Source: Echinostoma caproni (taxonomy: Eukaryota; Platyhelminthes; Trematoda; Plagiorchiida; Echinostomatidae). Taken from it: a DNA stretch of 64,000 bases. The notes under the pieces are model-generated. The model was not told the DNA's origin. It was given only the letters and a program-made list of their open reading frames with translations, and searched no databases. The stretch covers positions 5,995 through 69,994 of the forward strand of contig UZAN01039467.1 of NCBI GenBank assembly GCA_900618425.1, given 5' to 3'. The translations under genes were made by a program, and so were the position numbers. The first letter of the stretch is position 1, and every line of letters begins with the position of its first letter. Shown one piece after another: positions 36,178 through 49,420 of this stretch.

Positions 36178-37327
36178 CTCACAAAGAAGTAAAGTACCGG
36201 GTGGAGAAACAGACAAAAGTATAAAAAGCATACAAATAGTAATACTGTTACCCAAAGAAGCATTAAACTTATGTTTTTGAATGCGTTATACCGATTGGTG
36301 GTACGCTAGAAGCCATAAAATATGACAGATTGAATTTTATCTTCTTGTATTTTTATCTATTTCAATCTGGTTTACCGAAAATCCTGCATTGGGGTTAGTC
36401 ACAAAAGAGTTACAGCTCGGGCAACTAATTTATACGACTACAAACCAACCTCACTAAATCAAGTTTGAAGTGTATTTCAGAGAAAAAAAACAATCATGGG
36501 TATTGTACAATGCAATCATTGTCTTTCTGTCGATGAAAGCAACACAGTACTGAGTACATCAAATTGCATTCTTCAATTTATTTTCCGCTTTAGTTTTGTT
36601 TGTCAAGTTGCCATGGTAATCAGTTTGTACTCCAATCAAACTCGTTGTAAGTGGTAACCAGCACAATAGCTACGTGATAGTATTAACTCAAACCGCTGCA
36701 CTAGAATATAGAATAGGCAAAACAATTGAAAAATGATAAACTGTTAATCCTATATATCATCCTATCGTTTATCTCCAGGTTATATTTCTGACTAAGTTCC
36801 ACGTCTTACCTCGTTTAAGGTTTTTTATGGATAGACGGAGAGAGTTACTTGATTATCTAACAACCAAATTTCAGTGCGAAAAAATACTGAATGTTTACGT
36901 TACTGGTTGCATCAGTGCTTTCACCACGACCTGTTTTTGCGGACTTATTCGACCCAAACGTGTATACAGATAAATCAAATATTAATAAATAATACTAGTT
37001 TGTTCTGTAGCAGCTTTCACAGTCACAATCGTTTACAAAAACCAGAATTCAGCAACCAGGAATTCTTGCAAATTGCCAGGTAGAATTTCTATTTCATACC
37101 GCCACAATGATAAGGGACTTGCAGAAATACTGGTGTGTGATGACACGGTGTGACTATTCAAGAGGGTATGTCGAGCCTACTCTGAAACAAGCACATATGT
37201 GTGAAACTAGGGTCAATGTTGGAGATATCTCACATTTTTTTGTATTTTGAAGGGGTAAGTCTGGTCGCAAAACTGAGTTAGATCACAATACCCTCTGATC
37301 ACCACACTTCGCGTGTGTAACAGAAGG

Positions 37328-37752
37328 NNNNNNNNNNNNNNNNNNNNNNNNNNNNNNNNNNNNNNNNNNNNNNNNNNNNNNNNNNNNNNNNNNNNNNNNN
37401 NNNNNNNNNNNNNNNNNNNNNNNNNNNNNNNNNNNNNNNNNNNNNNNNNNNNNNNNNNNNNNNNNNNNNNNNNNNNNNNNNNNNNNNNNNNNNNNNNNNN
37501 NNNNNNNNNNNNNNNNNNNNNNNNNNNNNNNNNNNNNNNNNNNNNNNNNNNNNNNNNNNNNNNNNNNNNNNNNNNNNNNNNNNNNNNNNNNNNNNNNNNN
37601 NNNNNNNNNNNNNNNNNNNNNNNNNNNNNNNNNNNNNNNNNNNNNNNNNNNNNNNNNNNNNNNNNNNNNNNNNNNNNNNNNNNNNNNNNNNNNNNNNNNN
37701 NNNNNNNNNNNNNNNNNNNNNNNNNNNNNNNNNNNNNNNNNNNNNNNNNNNN
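37328..37752. other. assembly gap (425 N) between overlapping ends
   Basis: taacagaagg precedes (37318-37327) and follows (37753-37762) the gap. Confidence 0.9.
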
Positions 37753-38109
37753 TAACAGAAGGTTAACAAATAGGTTCCTTATTGTGCTCCTCTATAGAAA
37801 TCGGTGGGATAAGTGAAAACGTCCACTGATTCACTTAGCTTTCATTTCCATTGAGGACATTTATTACCCATTCTTTGCATACGCGGCCCCAAAAGAACCA
37901 TGGGTTGAACACGAAACATAAACGAGATAAAAATAGTTTATTGCACGCTATTTTGACGGTTTTGTTTTCGGGTTGCACACTGGAAACCAGGGATTCATGC
38001 CACTTAATTCGGTTCAATGTCCTATCCTACAGCTTCTTCAACCAAATCAATCTAAATATTCGGGGCCAGAGCCGGAAAACCCCAAAGGAAGCCAAATCCA
38101 AGTACAATC

Positions 38110-38780
38110 TCTTTAACCCTCTATGCCACTTCATAGCCTACCTACCTCACTGTTTCTTCCAGCCCGGACCAATGTCGGCATTTAGCACACGCTATGCCAG
38201 ACGTCTCTTAGGCATTCGTATGATGTGCCTCAGCTGCCGCAGACGATGCCGTGAAATGGTTTTACACAAGTCGTTTAATTCCATCGATATTCACGCGGTG
38301 CTCCCACCATACGTGGGTGGTGTTACACAGATAACGGTTGTCGAAGACGGATAGTCGTTCGAAATGATCTGCTCAGAGAGGCCAGGTATTGCAAACGTAG
38401 AGCATACCGTTACGCAATACACAATCCCCCTTAGTGAAAGGGATTTGTCGCGCCGGTACTAGAGACGCCGCGCGCGTTTAGAAATCTCCCAGCTTGCACC
38501 TCCCTGGTCACTATGCATTGCTTTTGACTGCTTCCAGAGTGTGGATATTCCACAAAAATGCAACAACACCTAGCACTTTGAAAGACATATCATAACAAAT
38601 AATCTCAATTGTCAAAGGATTCACTGAGTATTGAATCGCCGGTGCATTGTCAACGAGCAGGGCAATATCGTCGGCATACTCTAAGTCTACGATTCTGTCT
38701 CCAAGACGAAGATCAACGCTAGCGTGTGTTACGTAATCAACATTCTTTAGGTTGCGTCATGGTTATCTGAACAAGCGATT
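38110..38780 (-). pseudogene. LINE reverse transcriptase fragment
   Basis: From 38760 the minus strand reads SVDLRLGDRIVDLEYADDIA (YADD at about 38678-38667), LLVDNAPAIQYSVNPLTIEI and, further on (38345-38265), SVFDNRYLCNTTHVWWEHRV. This is the RT motif C and a later C-terminal block of a LINE, with many stops between. Confidence 0.65.
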
Positions 38781-40829
38781 TTCTCTTCACTTGATTATAG
38801 GAGTTTGAGAACAGTGGTGATATAAGTTATCCGGCTGTGATATTTCCACGAGACCAGTGCCATGTAGAGCAGAGTAGGCCCTAACGATGATATGGTTCAC
38901 TAGTTCAATTGCTAATCAGATTAAAATGATATTATATCAATCGTATTTACAAAACGGATACTACTTTAAACACTACCCATCGAAATGTACTCAAAAGTGA
39001 TAGTTAACGATTTAGTTTATCTCTGTCTGAAATCTACAGCACCCCGGGAATCTTGAGGTGTCCAGTATAAGGTGCATATTTCGGTGTTCACGCATTAAAT
39101 GATCAAACCAAAGATGAACATTGCACCTTGACAGTAAGTTTTCACATTTAGGGCGTCTTGTGTGACAAGGACATGAACTGTGGACGACACAATGTACTCT
39201 AGTCTATTCCGCAAATTTTTACGCCGCATAGTCAGGACACCACAAAATAGTGTGAATAAATTTGTTCACTTAACAGCCACTTGACAAAAAGGTCAATGTT
39301 AACACTATTTGTGATTAGTTTATGGTTGATTTAGGTCAAAGTATTAAGAAAGAACGTTCTAACACAGCCAATAGTTTGAACTAACTTTGTAATATGCTCA
39401 CAAAGCTTTATTCTTCAATCTCTGCAGTCCAAACACAAATAAATGTCTTACTCTGTGTGATGTTTATTCGAAATCTGCTTTAAATCCGTTCATTTGTGTG
39501 CGTAAATTTGCTTTGTTCCATTCGCAATGCATGAGAAAACTGCACAAACAGTTTTGCTTATCTGAATTGAAGGCAAATATCAATCGTTGGACAAACAAAA
39601 GAGTATGACAAACCTTGTTTGGAATAAAAAGTATCCCGGAAGGGACAGTGGACATTGACTACTGATGATCCCGAATAAGAACGGAACTCGGATCTAGTGC
39701 TTCCGAATGTGGTTGCCTAGAAAAGCTGGAGATTGTGCGTGAAGGTGAATTCTGAACAATAGTCAGTTCCAATCAATCAGTACCAATTAGCCCCCAACAC
39801 TGCTCACAAATACCTGAATTAAATATGAATTTGATTATCAAACCTTTACAGTCAAATTGAACTAACAAAAGTAATTGGGAAGTAATTGGGTTCAGGTGTT
39901 GGAATAAAATATTAGAGGTCAATGATCAACAGCACACGTGAAGAGGAGGAACAAATTTCACTACCTAGAGTTCTTCTGTTCGTATGTGAACGGTTTACGC
40001 AATCGTTGACATTTTTCCGCCTCATCAGTCGTCAATGGGCGGACTTGTCCTATTTTGATCAAAGATATTCGAGGGCTTTGAAAAAAATGACGATGATTGC
40101 CTCCGATTTTGATAGCGTTTTAATTCGAACACTCCTGCAATAGTTTCGGGTTGGGGGAGGTAGATGATGGTTAAAACCAAATAAATATTCACCAGCCAAC
40201 CACTCTCGACCACGTGTGCAATCACTAGATGATTCACGTCTAACTAGGTGATGTTTACTGATTTACCAGTGATCGATGTGCCTACAACGACGAATGTTCG
40301 GTCTGAACGTTAAAACGAGACGCAATAGGATGCGATATAATACCGATGTTATTTGTGCAGTTCCACTTATATTTTTTTCATTGTGCTTTGAGGCCGGTAC
40401 AACCGGGCGCACAACGGATTGCGCAAGTGAATTATTCTAGTTTTTGAAGCGGGAAAGAATTGCCGTGTGTAATTGCAAGACACAAAGGTATGAGTTATAA
40501 AACCGATCAAGTAAACACCGCGAGGCAAAGCTACTGAGGACGTCACCGTACTCACAAATGTCTAAACTTATTGAGCACATGTGGAGCTTAATTAAGACCG
40601 AAATCCAGAGGCGTTTGATTAATAGATATCCCAGTATGCTTCAAAAGGGATCCTGATGGGGTAATCAGTCGAACAGAATTTCGAATCAAGTTCTTGGAAC
40701 AGTCGGTTACGATGCTCGTTGCGCTAGTTTTGTGCTAGATTCACAGACATTTTGCGCACCGATTCTTAAAATGGTGAAAAGGAACTTCTAGGTTGACCAT
40801 AAGCATCCAGTGACATCGTTTTCGTGTGG
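38781..40829. other. non-coding DNA
   Basis: Small open frames on both strands (around 39922-40237) overlap and are not recognisable. Confidence 0.5.
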
Positions 40830-41110
40830 TACAGTGGCTTAGTTTATGTCACCGATGTGCTTTAGACCCTATGGTCCGAGATTGGCACCCCGCCATCACC
40901 ATCGCCACCCATCTTTGTTGGTAGGCAGCTTTGCTGTCATCCGGTTCCATAANGTTCCATAACACGACTAACCTAGTATGGTCTTATGTGTTTCTTCACT
41001 TCAAGTCCCCCGGGGCTTAATTTAACCGTTTTAATCGATGAGAGGCAGGTCCTCGTGACTATGGAGTCCATCCAAACTGCTATTCATCACACTTACTAAC
41101 TCACTTTCAA
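40830..41110 (+). mobile_element. tRNA-like SINE family 2, copy 1
   Basis: It shares gtgctttRgaccctatggYc, then gcaggtcctcgtgac and attcatcacac with the 53280-53460 copy. The head (gtggta cagtggcttag) is tRNA-like. A single N at 40953 sits in it between two copies of gttccataa. Confidence 0.55.
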
Positions 41111-42421
41111 CGGCCAATATGATTAAAAGTGTGCTCTTCTTGTTCCGCCCATCTACACAAACACGAGTGGAAACGAGGACAAAGAAGAGGTTACCCATTT
41201 ATAGATTAAATGTCTCGCAACAGTCCTCTTATTCTCATAGTTTCAAAACAGTGGGGGGAATGACGACTCCCTATCAGGTAACTATATAGAAATGTCTTAT
41301 ATAACTATGGTACGGTAAACTAACGACCGCTATGTAGTTTTGTAAGAAATCTTGGTTTAAATTGAATTCAGTCAGTGAAATTCCAATTCAGCAGCTATAT
41401 TGGGAGACTCTGTGGCTGTACCAGTGCCGGTGGGATGTGTTATGTCAACTGAATTACGCGTGTTTGTAAAGTCCAAAATGTAAGTATGAAAGGTTTTGCT
41501 TGTTTGGCCGAGCATGGATAAAATGCATTGTGTAAGACAGGTAACCATATCCACGTAGGAACGACGCTTAAAACAGGTGAACCGATTGAAATTCTGACTT
41601 TATGAGCATATCTAAGAAAAACATCCGATGTTCTTTTCCGTCAAAATATCTTGCATTTCTGCCGGTAGATTCCTACAGCCTGTTTTGGGTGTCCCCAAGG
41701 TGGTCATCACTTGTTTGCTCACTCTGCTTATTAACAGCCTGCTAGTAAAACATGTCCTCCGTAATTTAATGGAAATACGTTTTCTGGAAAAGATTAGCTC
41801 AATTAATCAAAGGAACCGACTGCGTTCTGCTTCGTTCACTTCTACGGTTAATCCAAGAATGGGCGAACAGCACGTGTTGTTATTGCTAGATAATTGATGA
41901 AACGCAGCCCAGTCGCCAAATCTCACCGCCATAAGACCAACCCATGCTGCTGAACCAATGTGGTTATTCCAAAAGACACAGGATCCACAAATGATAAAGG
42001 CAGTGCTTGGACTACAGCGTAAGCACAAAACCCTACTTGATCGTAGTTACCGTGGTAACATTTGCCTTTTGAGCTATCATCAACATTCGAGTATGTACTT
42101 TAACTGGCGTGCCCACGAAACTGCGTCACACTCAGGGTCAGCCCGACATAGATGACTAGCGCAAATCGCACGGCTTCATCGATCCACCAAATCGAAATCC
42201 GTCAGCGAGTTTGGAAAAATCAAAGACCAATGTATGCCTCATTTCAAAACAGAAAGATCTTGGCAAGACAGTTGGTCAATCCAGGGCCAGAAAAAAAGCG
42301 CTTGATCAATCGACCAGTGAGGTGCACTAAACTGAAATGAATCCCACCACGGTATTTTTTTCCTAATTCAAAATGATGCTTTCTCAAATCAATCTCAAAA
42401 TTATTTAGTTATTGTGACGTT

Positions 42422-42838
42422 TTAGGTTTCGAAATATTCTGGAATTGGAGCTTCAATGACAGCTTTTTTAATTCTTTTTTGTACGCATTCGTTTCGGTCT
42501 TTCAAACCAGTCACTGTCAGCAATGTTTCCGGATATCGATTTTCCATTAACATCTTCCGCACTAATGATAGTTCTGTTTCTACAGCGTGTTGGAAGTAAA
42601 TGGATTGCTCTACATCGGAGACAACTGACCACATTTCTCTTCATGCCGAGGGATAGAAAGCTATGAAATTTGTTGTGCTTTCCGTTTCATGTGATCCACT
42701 TTTCGCGTAATACGTATATTCGCAGTCCCGCCAAACTAACTCCAACGAATTTTGATTCGTTGTTTTCTTCCGTCTCAGATCCAAAGCGCATCGCTGATTG
42801 GCCACATTAAGTTTCAATGCATCTCTCAGGTCGGACAC
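42422..42838 (-). CDS. possible coding exon(s) of an unidentified coiled-coil protein
   Basis: Minus-strand frame open from 42838 to a stop at 42641, then open again in the same frame from 42640 to a TAA at 42422. The peptides (DLRDALKLNVANQRCALDLR; then VEQSIYFQHAVETELSLVRK with LTVTGLKDRNECVQKRIKK) are charged and helix-like, unlike the surrounding DNA. A short intron of roughly 75 bp (gtggat ... gtcag) would remove the stop and keep frame, but its donor is weak. It could be the 3' end of a separate gene or, if an internal donor is used, another exon of the CCDC33-like gene. I do not recognise the family. Confidence 0.3.
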
Positions 42839-44989
42839 ATAAAATCAAATGAATACTACAAGCTTTTACTAATTTCCTACAATTCTTGTTAGTTAAAGCA
42901 TAGAGCCGTCAAAAGAATTGTATCACTTATGGGTATTATTATGACAAAGTTACAGACCGGTTGATTACACACAGTCACTAGAAATTGCGGTCATTACCAT
43001 AGATACGTGGACGACGTGTTTTTATGCTCCAACATTTTGTGTACTGTGTTTTCCTTGAAAAAATAAGCAAAAACGAGATCATTACTCTTGACTGCTGTTA
43101 GATTTAACTGAGTCCTACGGATATCTGTGAGCTCTCACACATTGAGTGTGTACCTCTCACCACCCCACCACCTACGCCTTTTGTGAGTACTGATAACAAA
43201 TCTGTGACCCAATGTATTAGCCGTGTGTCTTCTCCGAGTTCTACCGACCTCTTTCATTTTTTTTTACAAGAAAACTGTCTGACCTTAAAAATCCCTGCAG
43301 TCGCACACAGCAAGGGAGACAAAGTTTAATTACATCAGCTGACGCACAAAACTGAAACAACAGAGTCGAAACCACGGCAACAAAAGATTAGATTGCGGAT
43401 CTATGCCGAAAAAGAACGGTGAACTTGTCCTCGGTCGGTCCAAGTGTCAGGGTGGGAGAAAGAGAGTTTTATTAGACAAAATTCTTTGAAACCACTGAAA
43501 AAATCGGCTGTTTCTTGATCTTTTCAACATACTAAGTTGTTGATTCGGTAAAACCGATTCGTCGTTACTATTTGATCTGAGCTTAATAAAGAATACCTGA
43601 ATGGCAAATGCAGTTTTCCGTAAATGAAAATTTTCTCAACAAAGGACAATAATATCATGTCAAAATAAGTTTTCTGCAACTAAGGGGCGCGACTTTGGAC
43701 AGGTACGTAAAATTTACCCAGCGGACAACTGCAAACCAAAATTATGTGAAAGATAACGGGAAAGAATTGCTGGCCCTGTGAAACTATGCATTGCATCAAC
43801 GCAACCCGTTTATTTGTCATTATTTTGCGATCGGGCAAGGTGATGAATTATGACTACTTCTGCCGCTGCGGCTGTAAGTGATTGCATAATTTCTTAAACG
43901 TCTGAATTCACAACGTGCATCCAACAGAAAAGTGGTTGCAATCACACAATATGAAGTCGATAGCTCACAGGCATCGAAATGTTTACAAAGCATAAAGCAT
44001 TTCGAGATGTCCGTGTTTAGATCATGGCATGGACAAAAGTTAGGGGAACCTAAAGAGCAGATTTAATAACATTCTGAGATGGTGGTAGTTGCAAGTGAGA
44101 GAAGTGGAACCAGGAAAAAGTGCAGGATGAACTGAAAACAACAATTCAATTACAAAAGATTTCTGGCCGAGGAAACCCACAATAGACCAATGCCGGTCCA
44201 TATCCATACCAAATAAATCGGGTTAGCAACAGTTTTAGTAGCAAATAACTACAGTTAATCGGTCTGAATTTTACCGATCGTTTTATTGGAGACGCGTTTT
44301 ATCTTATCAGATCATAAACAACCACAGATGATGGGAAAACCAATGATATTTCATCAGAATAGAAAGGGAGAGAGCAAATTTGAACTCATTCAAAAGCAAA
44401 CAGAAATTATACATCTTCTCTATAACTTCCCGATTGACTAATACGTTCTGTCCACAATGTCGAGATATAATGGAACCTTTCTTGTGAATTGCTGTAATGC
44501 TGGTTGTTCTGCAGCAATCCGGTATTGAGAATTGGGAAATGCAACGGTTGAAGATTATGACCGGATACGTAACAGCGAAATGGAGCATCCTTCCCTACCT
44601 GACCTGTTTCGACTTGAAGAAAGATAAATAAATGTGAGACAAAGCTGAGTAACACAGCGAGAACCTGCAGGTGACAAGTTGTTGCCTTCGGTGTGGTGGA
44701 TAGAACGCCCTAGTCGATCCGGGAGTTACAGAGCGGAAAAATGTGATTTCTCTAAGCTAGTGAATGAGTGCCAATTTGATCTTTCTATTCAGGTGAAATA
44801 CTATTAGTTCTTCCAATGTGTTTTTGTACCATTCTTATTCGTCCTTTCAAATGTCCCTGTCAATGCAAGAGATATGTAGGAAATGAATTTACTTCAAAGG
44901 AATTAGTGTTATCCATCGGAAGCTCTGCATTAAAGGAATTTACTTTCTAGACCTAGAATGAATACACTCGTGTACTGATTCATTCCAAC
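42839..44989. other. non-coding DNA
   Basis: Nothing supported. A CQCKRYVGNEF reading near 44860 faintly resembles a GIY-YIG block. Confidence 0.5.
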
Positions 44990-45480
44990 ATCTACTTCTG
45001 GGCATGGCGACCGATTTATCGATCCACATTGATGTCATTCACCGAATTACCCGGCTGACTTAAGTCTGTTACCGCTGGGTTCGTTTATTCTCGTATTAGG
45101 CCCACTCGATCAACGGTCAGGGCCCTAACGTTCCCGGATAAAGTGGGGAGATGAACGGCCAAACCACCGAAATTTTCAACCTTGGTGGCTCACTCAAAAA
45201 ATACTTTTGCTTGACTGTGGCGAAATCAGCTCATTGCGACTGAACGGAGTTTTGATGAACCCAATCTAATAGATGACGTGCGTGGCAGCTGAAGCACCAA
45301 TCGCATTTTGGATCGCTTACCAGTAAAATCAGATCCGTGGTATTCACGAAAGTTACAACGATTTCGCGCGAAGTTGAATCGCCAACTGGGCCCTACGTTT
45401 TTCATCNTTTCATCACGTCATGTACTCAAATCGGTTGTCCCCTTTACATTGCAAATGAATCAGGGGTATTTGCAATTGAA
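44990..45480 (+). repeat. repeat Z, copy 1
   Basis: It begins near gcatggcgaccgatttatcg and includes ctcactcaaaaaatactttt, acggagttttgatga and ctgaagcaccaatcgc; all recur in 46920-47180 and 61410-62340. A single N at 45407 joins tttcatc to tttcatc. Unclassified. Confidence 0.55.
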
Positions 45481-46919
45481 ATTCGTCAATTGATTTAGAT
45501 AACTTTTTCAAAGCAAAGAAAAGTGTTTTAAACGGTCACGTTAATCTGAAATAGGTCATATTTCCAAGGATAAACTGGAAGCTTCATAAGAGATTGAAGT
45601 ATCTTGGATAGACAGAACACTATATAATTGAATTCTGCCTTAAATTAACAACAACAGATAAGGGGAACAAGTAAAGAAACCAACGTGGTTTTCATCAACC
45701 CTGGCGGTTTTGTCACAAATATTTTGATTTTTCACACCACTTAAAGCACACACACGACTAACTAACATGCTATTTCACCGTTTCTGGAATTTGCTCACGT
45801 TTTCGAACCCCGAGTAAAGCGACATAACAGGAGATTGGCTGTACTATTTGTCAATGACAAGCCTTTTATGTAATTCTTTCAGTCGCTAGGAAAATACGAG
45901 AGCGTATTTCAGCCACCTTGCTCACGGCTTTGAGAAGGATAAGACGAAACGAGACATAGCCGTGTTGCAGAAGCAAAGTCACTGAGTTATAATTCTCCTC
46001 AAAGAGTTGATCTTCATACCATGACGACTGATGACGGTTTGACCTAACGGAAAGACTGCAAAACTCAATCCGAACTTCAATCGGAACGAAAGAAAGGTGA
46101 ATTGGTGCCTCAAACACATTTTTAACCGTGCTGAATGGGACGCTCATTAGGGAGTGGCGATAAAGTACCGTAATGATGACCGTGGTTCCCAGATTGCCTT
46201 CAGTGTGGAAAACCTGGATGCTTTCGTGTTTCGTTTTGAAAACAATACACTTATAAGCAGAGTGAGGAACCGAGTAGGAGACCGGTACTCAACTTTATCT
46301 CGCTCATGGTCTGTATCCAAATCCTCCCACGGAAATTTGGCTACTAGCATTTACCCTGGCCAGACCCATGGTCATGTTATACGGCCAATCCTGGACTGAG
46401 TATGAGCTCACGCAAACTGGAACTATCCACAGTGGGAGCGGACTGGACATGGTCCGACGAAATATCCGTCAGTCTGTTGCTCGTTCTGTTGAAGATTCGC
46501 ATAAAACCCCTGGGACTACATAGCCAGAAAGGTTTTCATATAATCAATGTGACTTTGTTCAGAAATGAACCAACTAGAATTTATGGACGAGGTAACACAA
46601 ATGGTAATCCAAAGGTAACAGGTAGAACTTTACAACTAACAGGTCCTGAATGCTTCCGGTCTAGACGAACATACAACTTTGCGGGTTTGGTTCCCGGTTT
46701 CTATGATTTGGAACAGGGCACCTGTCAGATCAAATAAACTATATCAGAGTGTAACGTACATTTTTCACACAGGCGGCCGATGGCACAGGTTTTGTTTCAC
46801 AAGACTGGACTCTAGAACCGGAACGTTTCGTCCCCTCTACTGCAAACGCTGGAAGCCTAATTAAGAGCTCTTCCTTCCTGGTTGCCGATGATGGGATAAT
46901 AAATCATCGGCTTACGTTC

Positions 46920-47180
46920 CCAAAATGGCTCGGGAACTCACTCAAAAAGTACTTTGTTTTTCTATGGGGAAATTAGTTCAATGGGACACGACGGAGTTTT
47001 GATAGACTCAATTGAATCGGTCACGTATGACGGTTGAAGCACCAATCACAGTAGTAGAATGTGATTGGTGGTACTCACTTGAAGTTAAACGGATTCCCAT
47101 GAAGTTGAAAAGGTGTAGAATGGCCATGACTATTAAAAGTCAGCTGTTACGGGGTAAATCCCATCTCAATCAATGGTCGT
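46920..47180 (+). repeat. repeat Z, copy 2
   Basis: It shares ctcactcaaaaagtactttg, acggagttttgata and ttgaagcaccaatcaca with copy 1. An 8-bp-arm hairpin CCGATGAT/ATCATCGG (46885-46892 with 46903-46910) lies just before it. Confidence 0.5.
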
Positions 47181-47959
47181 ATATTGACCGAGACTAGCTA
47201 AGATCGACAGTGAATAGGTTGGAGACATGTGCGTTGTAATACGGGACTCCTCCCACACTAGTAGACAGTGCGGACAAACTAGCTAAATTTTCAAGGTCAC
47301 AATTCTCGGTATCATTGTCAATCCTGAGTAAAACGTTGACACGGTTTCAGGTTAAACATTGAACTGCACGCAGGTTAGCCGTTCATGTACGGTTTATAGG
47401 GTACAAGAATCGACATGGGTCAATGATTGTTATATAACCAAATCGGAATTTTAAAAAAGATGACCACTATTGTCTAATGGGAATATTATTAGTGTAAACA
47501 AAACTGTTGCTAGTCTTCGTGATAACATTCCGTGTTCTTTAAAATCGACATTCTTGTTTCGATCTTGTTCCTAAGTTCAGACTCCCCTCGGGATATTTTC
47601 TGATATCAGTCTCGTTTACCTTCAACGGAGACAAATCATTCCATCGAGCCTCTTTAAAGTAACCAACCATTTTAAATGGCTGTTAAAAGTGAACAAAAAA
47701 GAAATATATTCTATAAATTAGTGTCTCGCTAAGGAACAACTATTAAAATGGTCTAGGCATTGTTAAAAAAGAATGTTCTCACATGCATGTGCAGAAAAGA
47801 ATAGTTATGTAACCCTGTGAACAATACTCACTTCACTTGTCATAGGCCTGTAATAGAATGAGTTCATTTCCCCTGGCTGTGGACGCTTTCATTCGTTGAA
47901 TCAGAACAGCTCTTCTATCCTCCAGTGTGTGTCACCCTGGTCTGAATGGGGAGCGGGTG

Positions 47960-48304
47960 NNNNNNNNNNNNNNNNNNNNNNNNNNNNNNNNNNNNNNNNN
48001 NNNNNNNNNNNNNNNNNNNNNNNNNNNNNNNNNNNNNNNNNNNNNNNNNNNNNNNNNNNNNNNNNNNNNNNNNNNNNNNNNNNNNNNNNNNNNNNNNNNN
48101 NNNNNNNNNNNNNNNNNNNNNNNNNNNNNNNNNNNNNNNNNNNNNNNNNNNNNNNNNNNNNNNNNNNNNNNNNNNNNNNNNNNNNNNNNNNNNNNNNNNN
48201 NNNNNNNNNNNNNNNNNNNNNNNNNNNNNNNNNNNNNNNNNNNNNNNNNNNNNNNNNNNNNNNNNNNNNNNNNNNNNNNNNNNNNNNNNNNNNNNNNNNN
48301 NNNN
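47960..48304. other. assembly gap (345 N) between overlapping ends
   Basis: agcgggtg precedes (47952-47959) and follows (48305-48312) the gap. Confidence 0.9.
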
Positions 48305-48619
48305 AGCGGGTGCGGGGTGATGCACAGATTGTATAGGTTATCCAGTTGAATGACTGGGACTCAGCTGTGAAAGGACAACGGCTTACATTTGTACTCACAG
48401 TCGATACAGTTGTATGATGTATGCATCACCACAGAGATAGGGAGCGATTGAAACCGGGGGCAGTGCATAGACAGGGCATACAACTCAACGAGAATCGTTT
48501 CCTTTTCCGCTAGGCTCCACTTGCCGAAATGACTTGCCACAACAATGCTAGAGGTTAGCGTGCTACTCAAATCGCTCGTATTGGGGGCACGTGCTCCGGC
48601 ACGATGTAGAGCATTTTGC

Positions 48620-48660
48620 TCACTCTCACTCTATCTCTCTCGCTCTCGCTCGCACTCTCT
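48620..48660. repeat. (CTCTCG)n low-complexity tract
   Basis: CT-rich run with CG interruptions shortly after an N gap. Confidence 0.8.
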
Positions 48661-49312
48661 GTTCGGTTTCACTACTGTATCTATCTATTCAACGGTTGCT
48701 ACGACTACGGGACAGAGTTCGTGAGCAGCGAATGAGTTCTCATTGTGTTCACTCACATACCTGTGGTTATCTGATGTTAATCCCTCGATTGGTCAAAAAG
48801 GTTAGTCTTATTAACAACCGCCCCTCCCCCTCCAAAAGCTCACTATGAATGTCTTTCAGTAACGTTGGTTTATAAACCAAAAACTATTGTGTATTTGTTT
48901 GTTTGTGTGTGTGTTTCTGCGTGTTCGCAGCTCGACGCGTTGCGCATATGTGCCCGTAGTCATGATAACCAAGATCAACAATACAATCGTTATGGTGAAA
49001 ATTTTAAATGGGACTGAATTGTCAAATCAGGACACTGAGGTTATTGTAGTTTCTTACTGGAACACCATTTTCGCGATTGCTTTTCACTATGCTATCGGTG
49101 AGATCAATCGTCAAATTTATTGATCGAGTCATAGGTTACATTGATTGATGCCAGCATGAGAGTTGCATAATACAGTTTGACGCCGAGTTTCGCGAGTAAT
49201 CTAGAAAAGGTAACAGCAGTTAATGAATGAAGTTGCAGCTTCAGTTATTTTGTTTGACCAAATCATATGTAAAGCACGCCGGATCGCTGCTTATCACATC
49301 AGTTTTTGTTTT

Positions 49313-49420
49313 TGCTTCTGCTGTTGTTGTTGTTGTTTTCTTTTTGTTGTTACTATTGTTGTTGTTGCTGCTGCTGCTGCTGCTGTTGTTGTTGTTGTAA
49401 ATGTTGTTTTTGTTTTTGTT
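49313..49420. repeat. (TTG)n/(CTG)n trinucleotide repeat
   Basis: An interrupted TTG array with a pure CTG block (about 49366-49385). Long open frames on both strands here are by-products of the triplet repeat. Confidence 0.9.

Noticed and set aside
37299..37816. Open frames crossing the N gap (also at 47896-48398 and 61499-62242)
   Set aside because: They exist only because Ns contain no stop codons.
42422..42838. Tektin family assignment for the minus-strand coiled-coil fragment
   Set aside because: Lacks the tektin signature (RPNVELC-type) and could not be aligned; kept as unidentified.
44816..44940. GIY-YIG-like reading FKCPCQCKRYVGNEF
   Set aside because: Too short and no flanking Penelope blocks.
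45866..46399. Overlapping open frames on both strands (a minus-strand FRLILLKA peptide; plus-strand ENLDAFVFRFENN)
   Set aside because: Considered as an upstream C2-type exon of the minus gene, but the acceptor is not convincing and strand cannot be decided.
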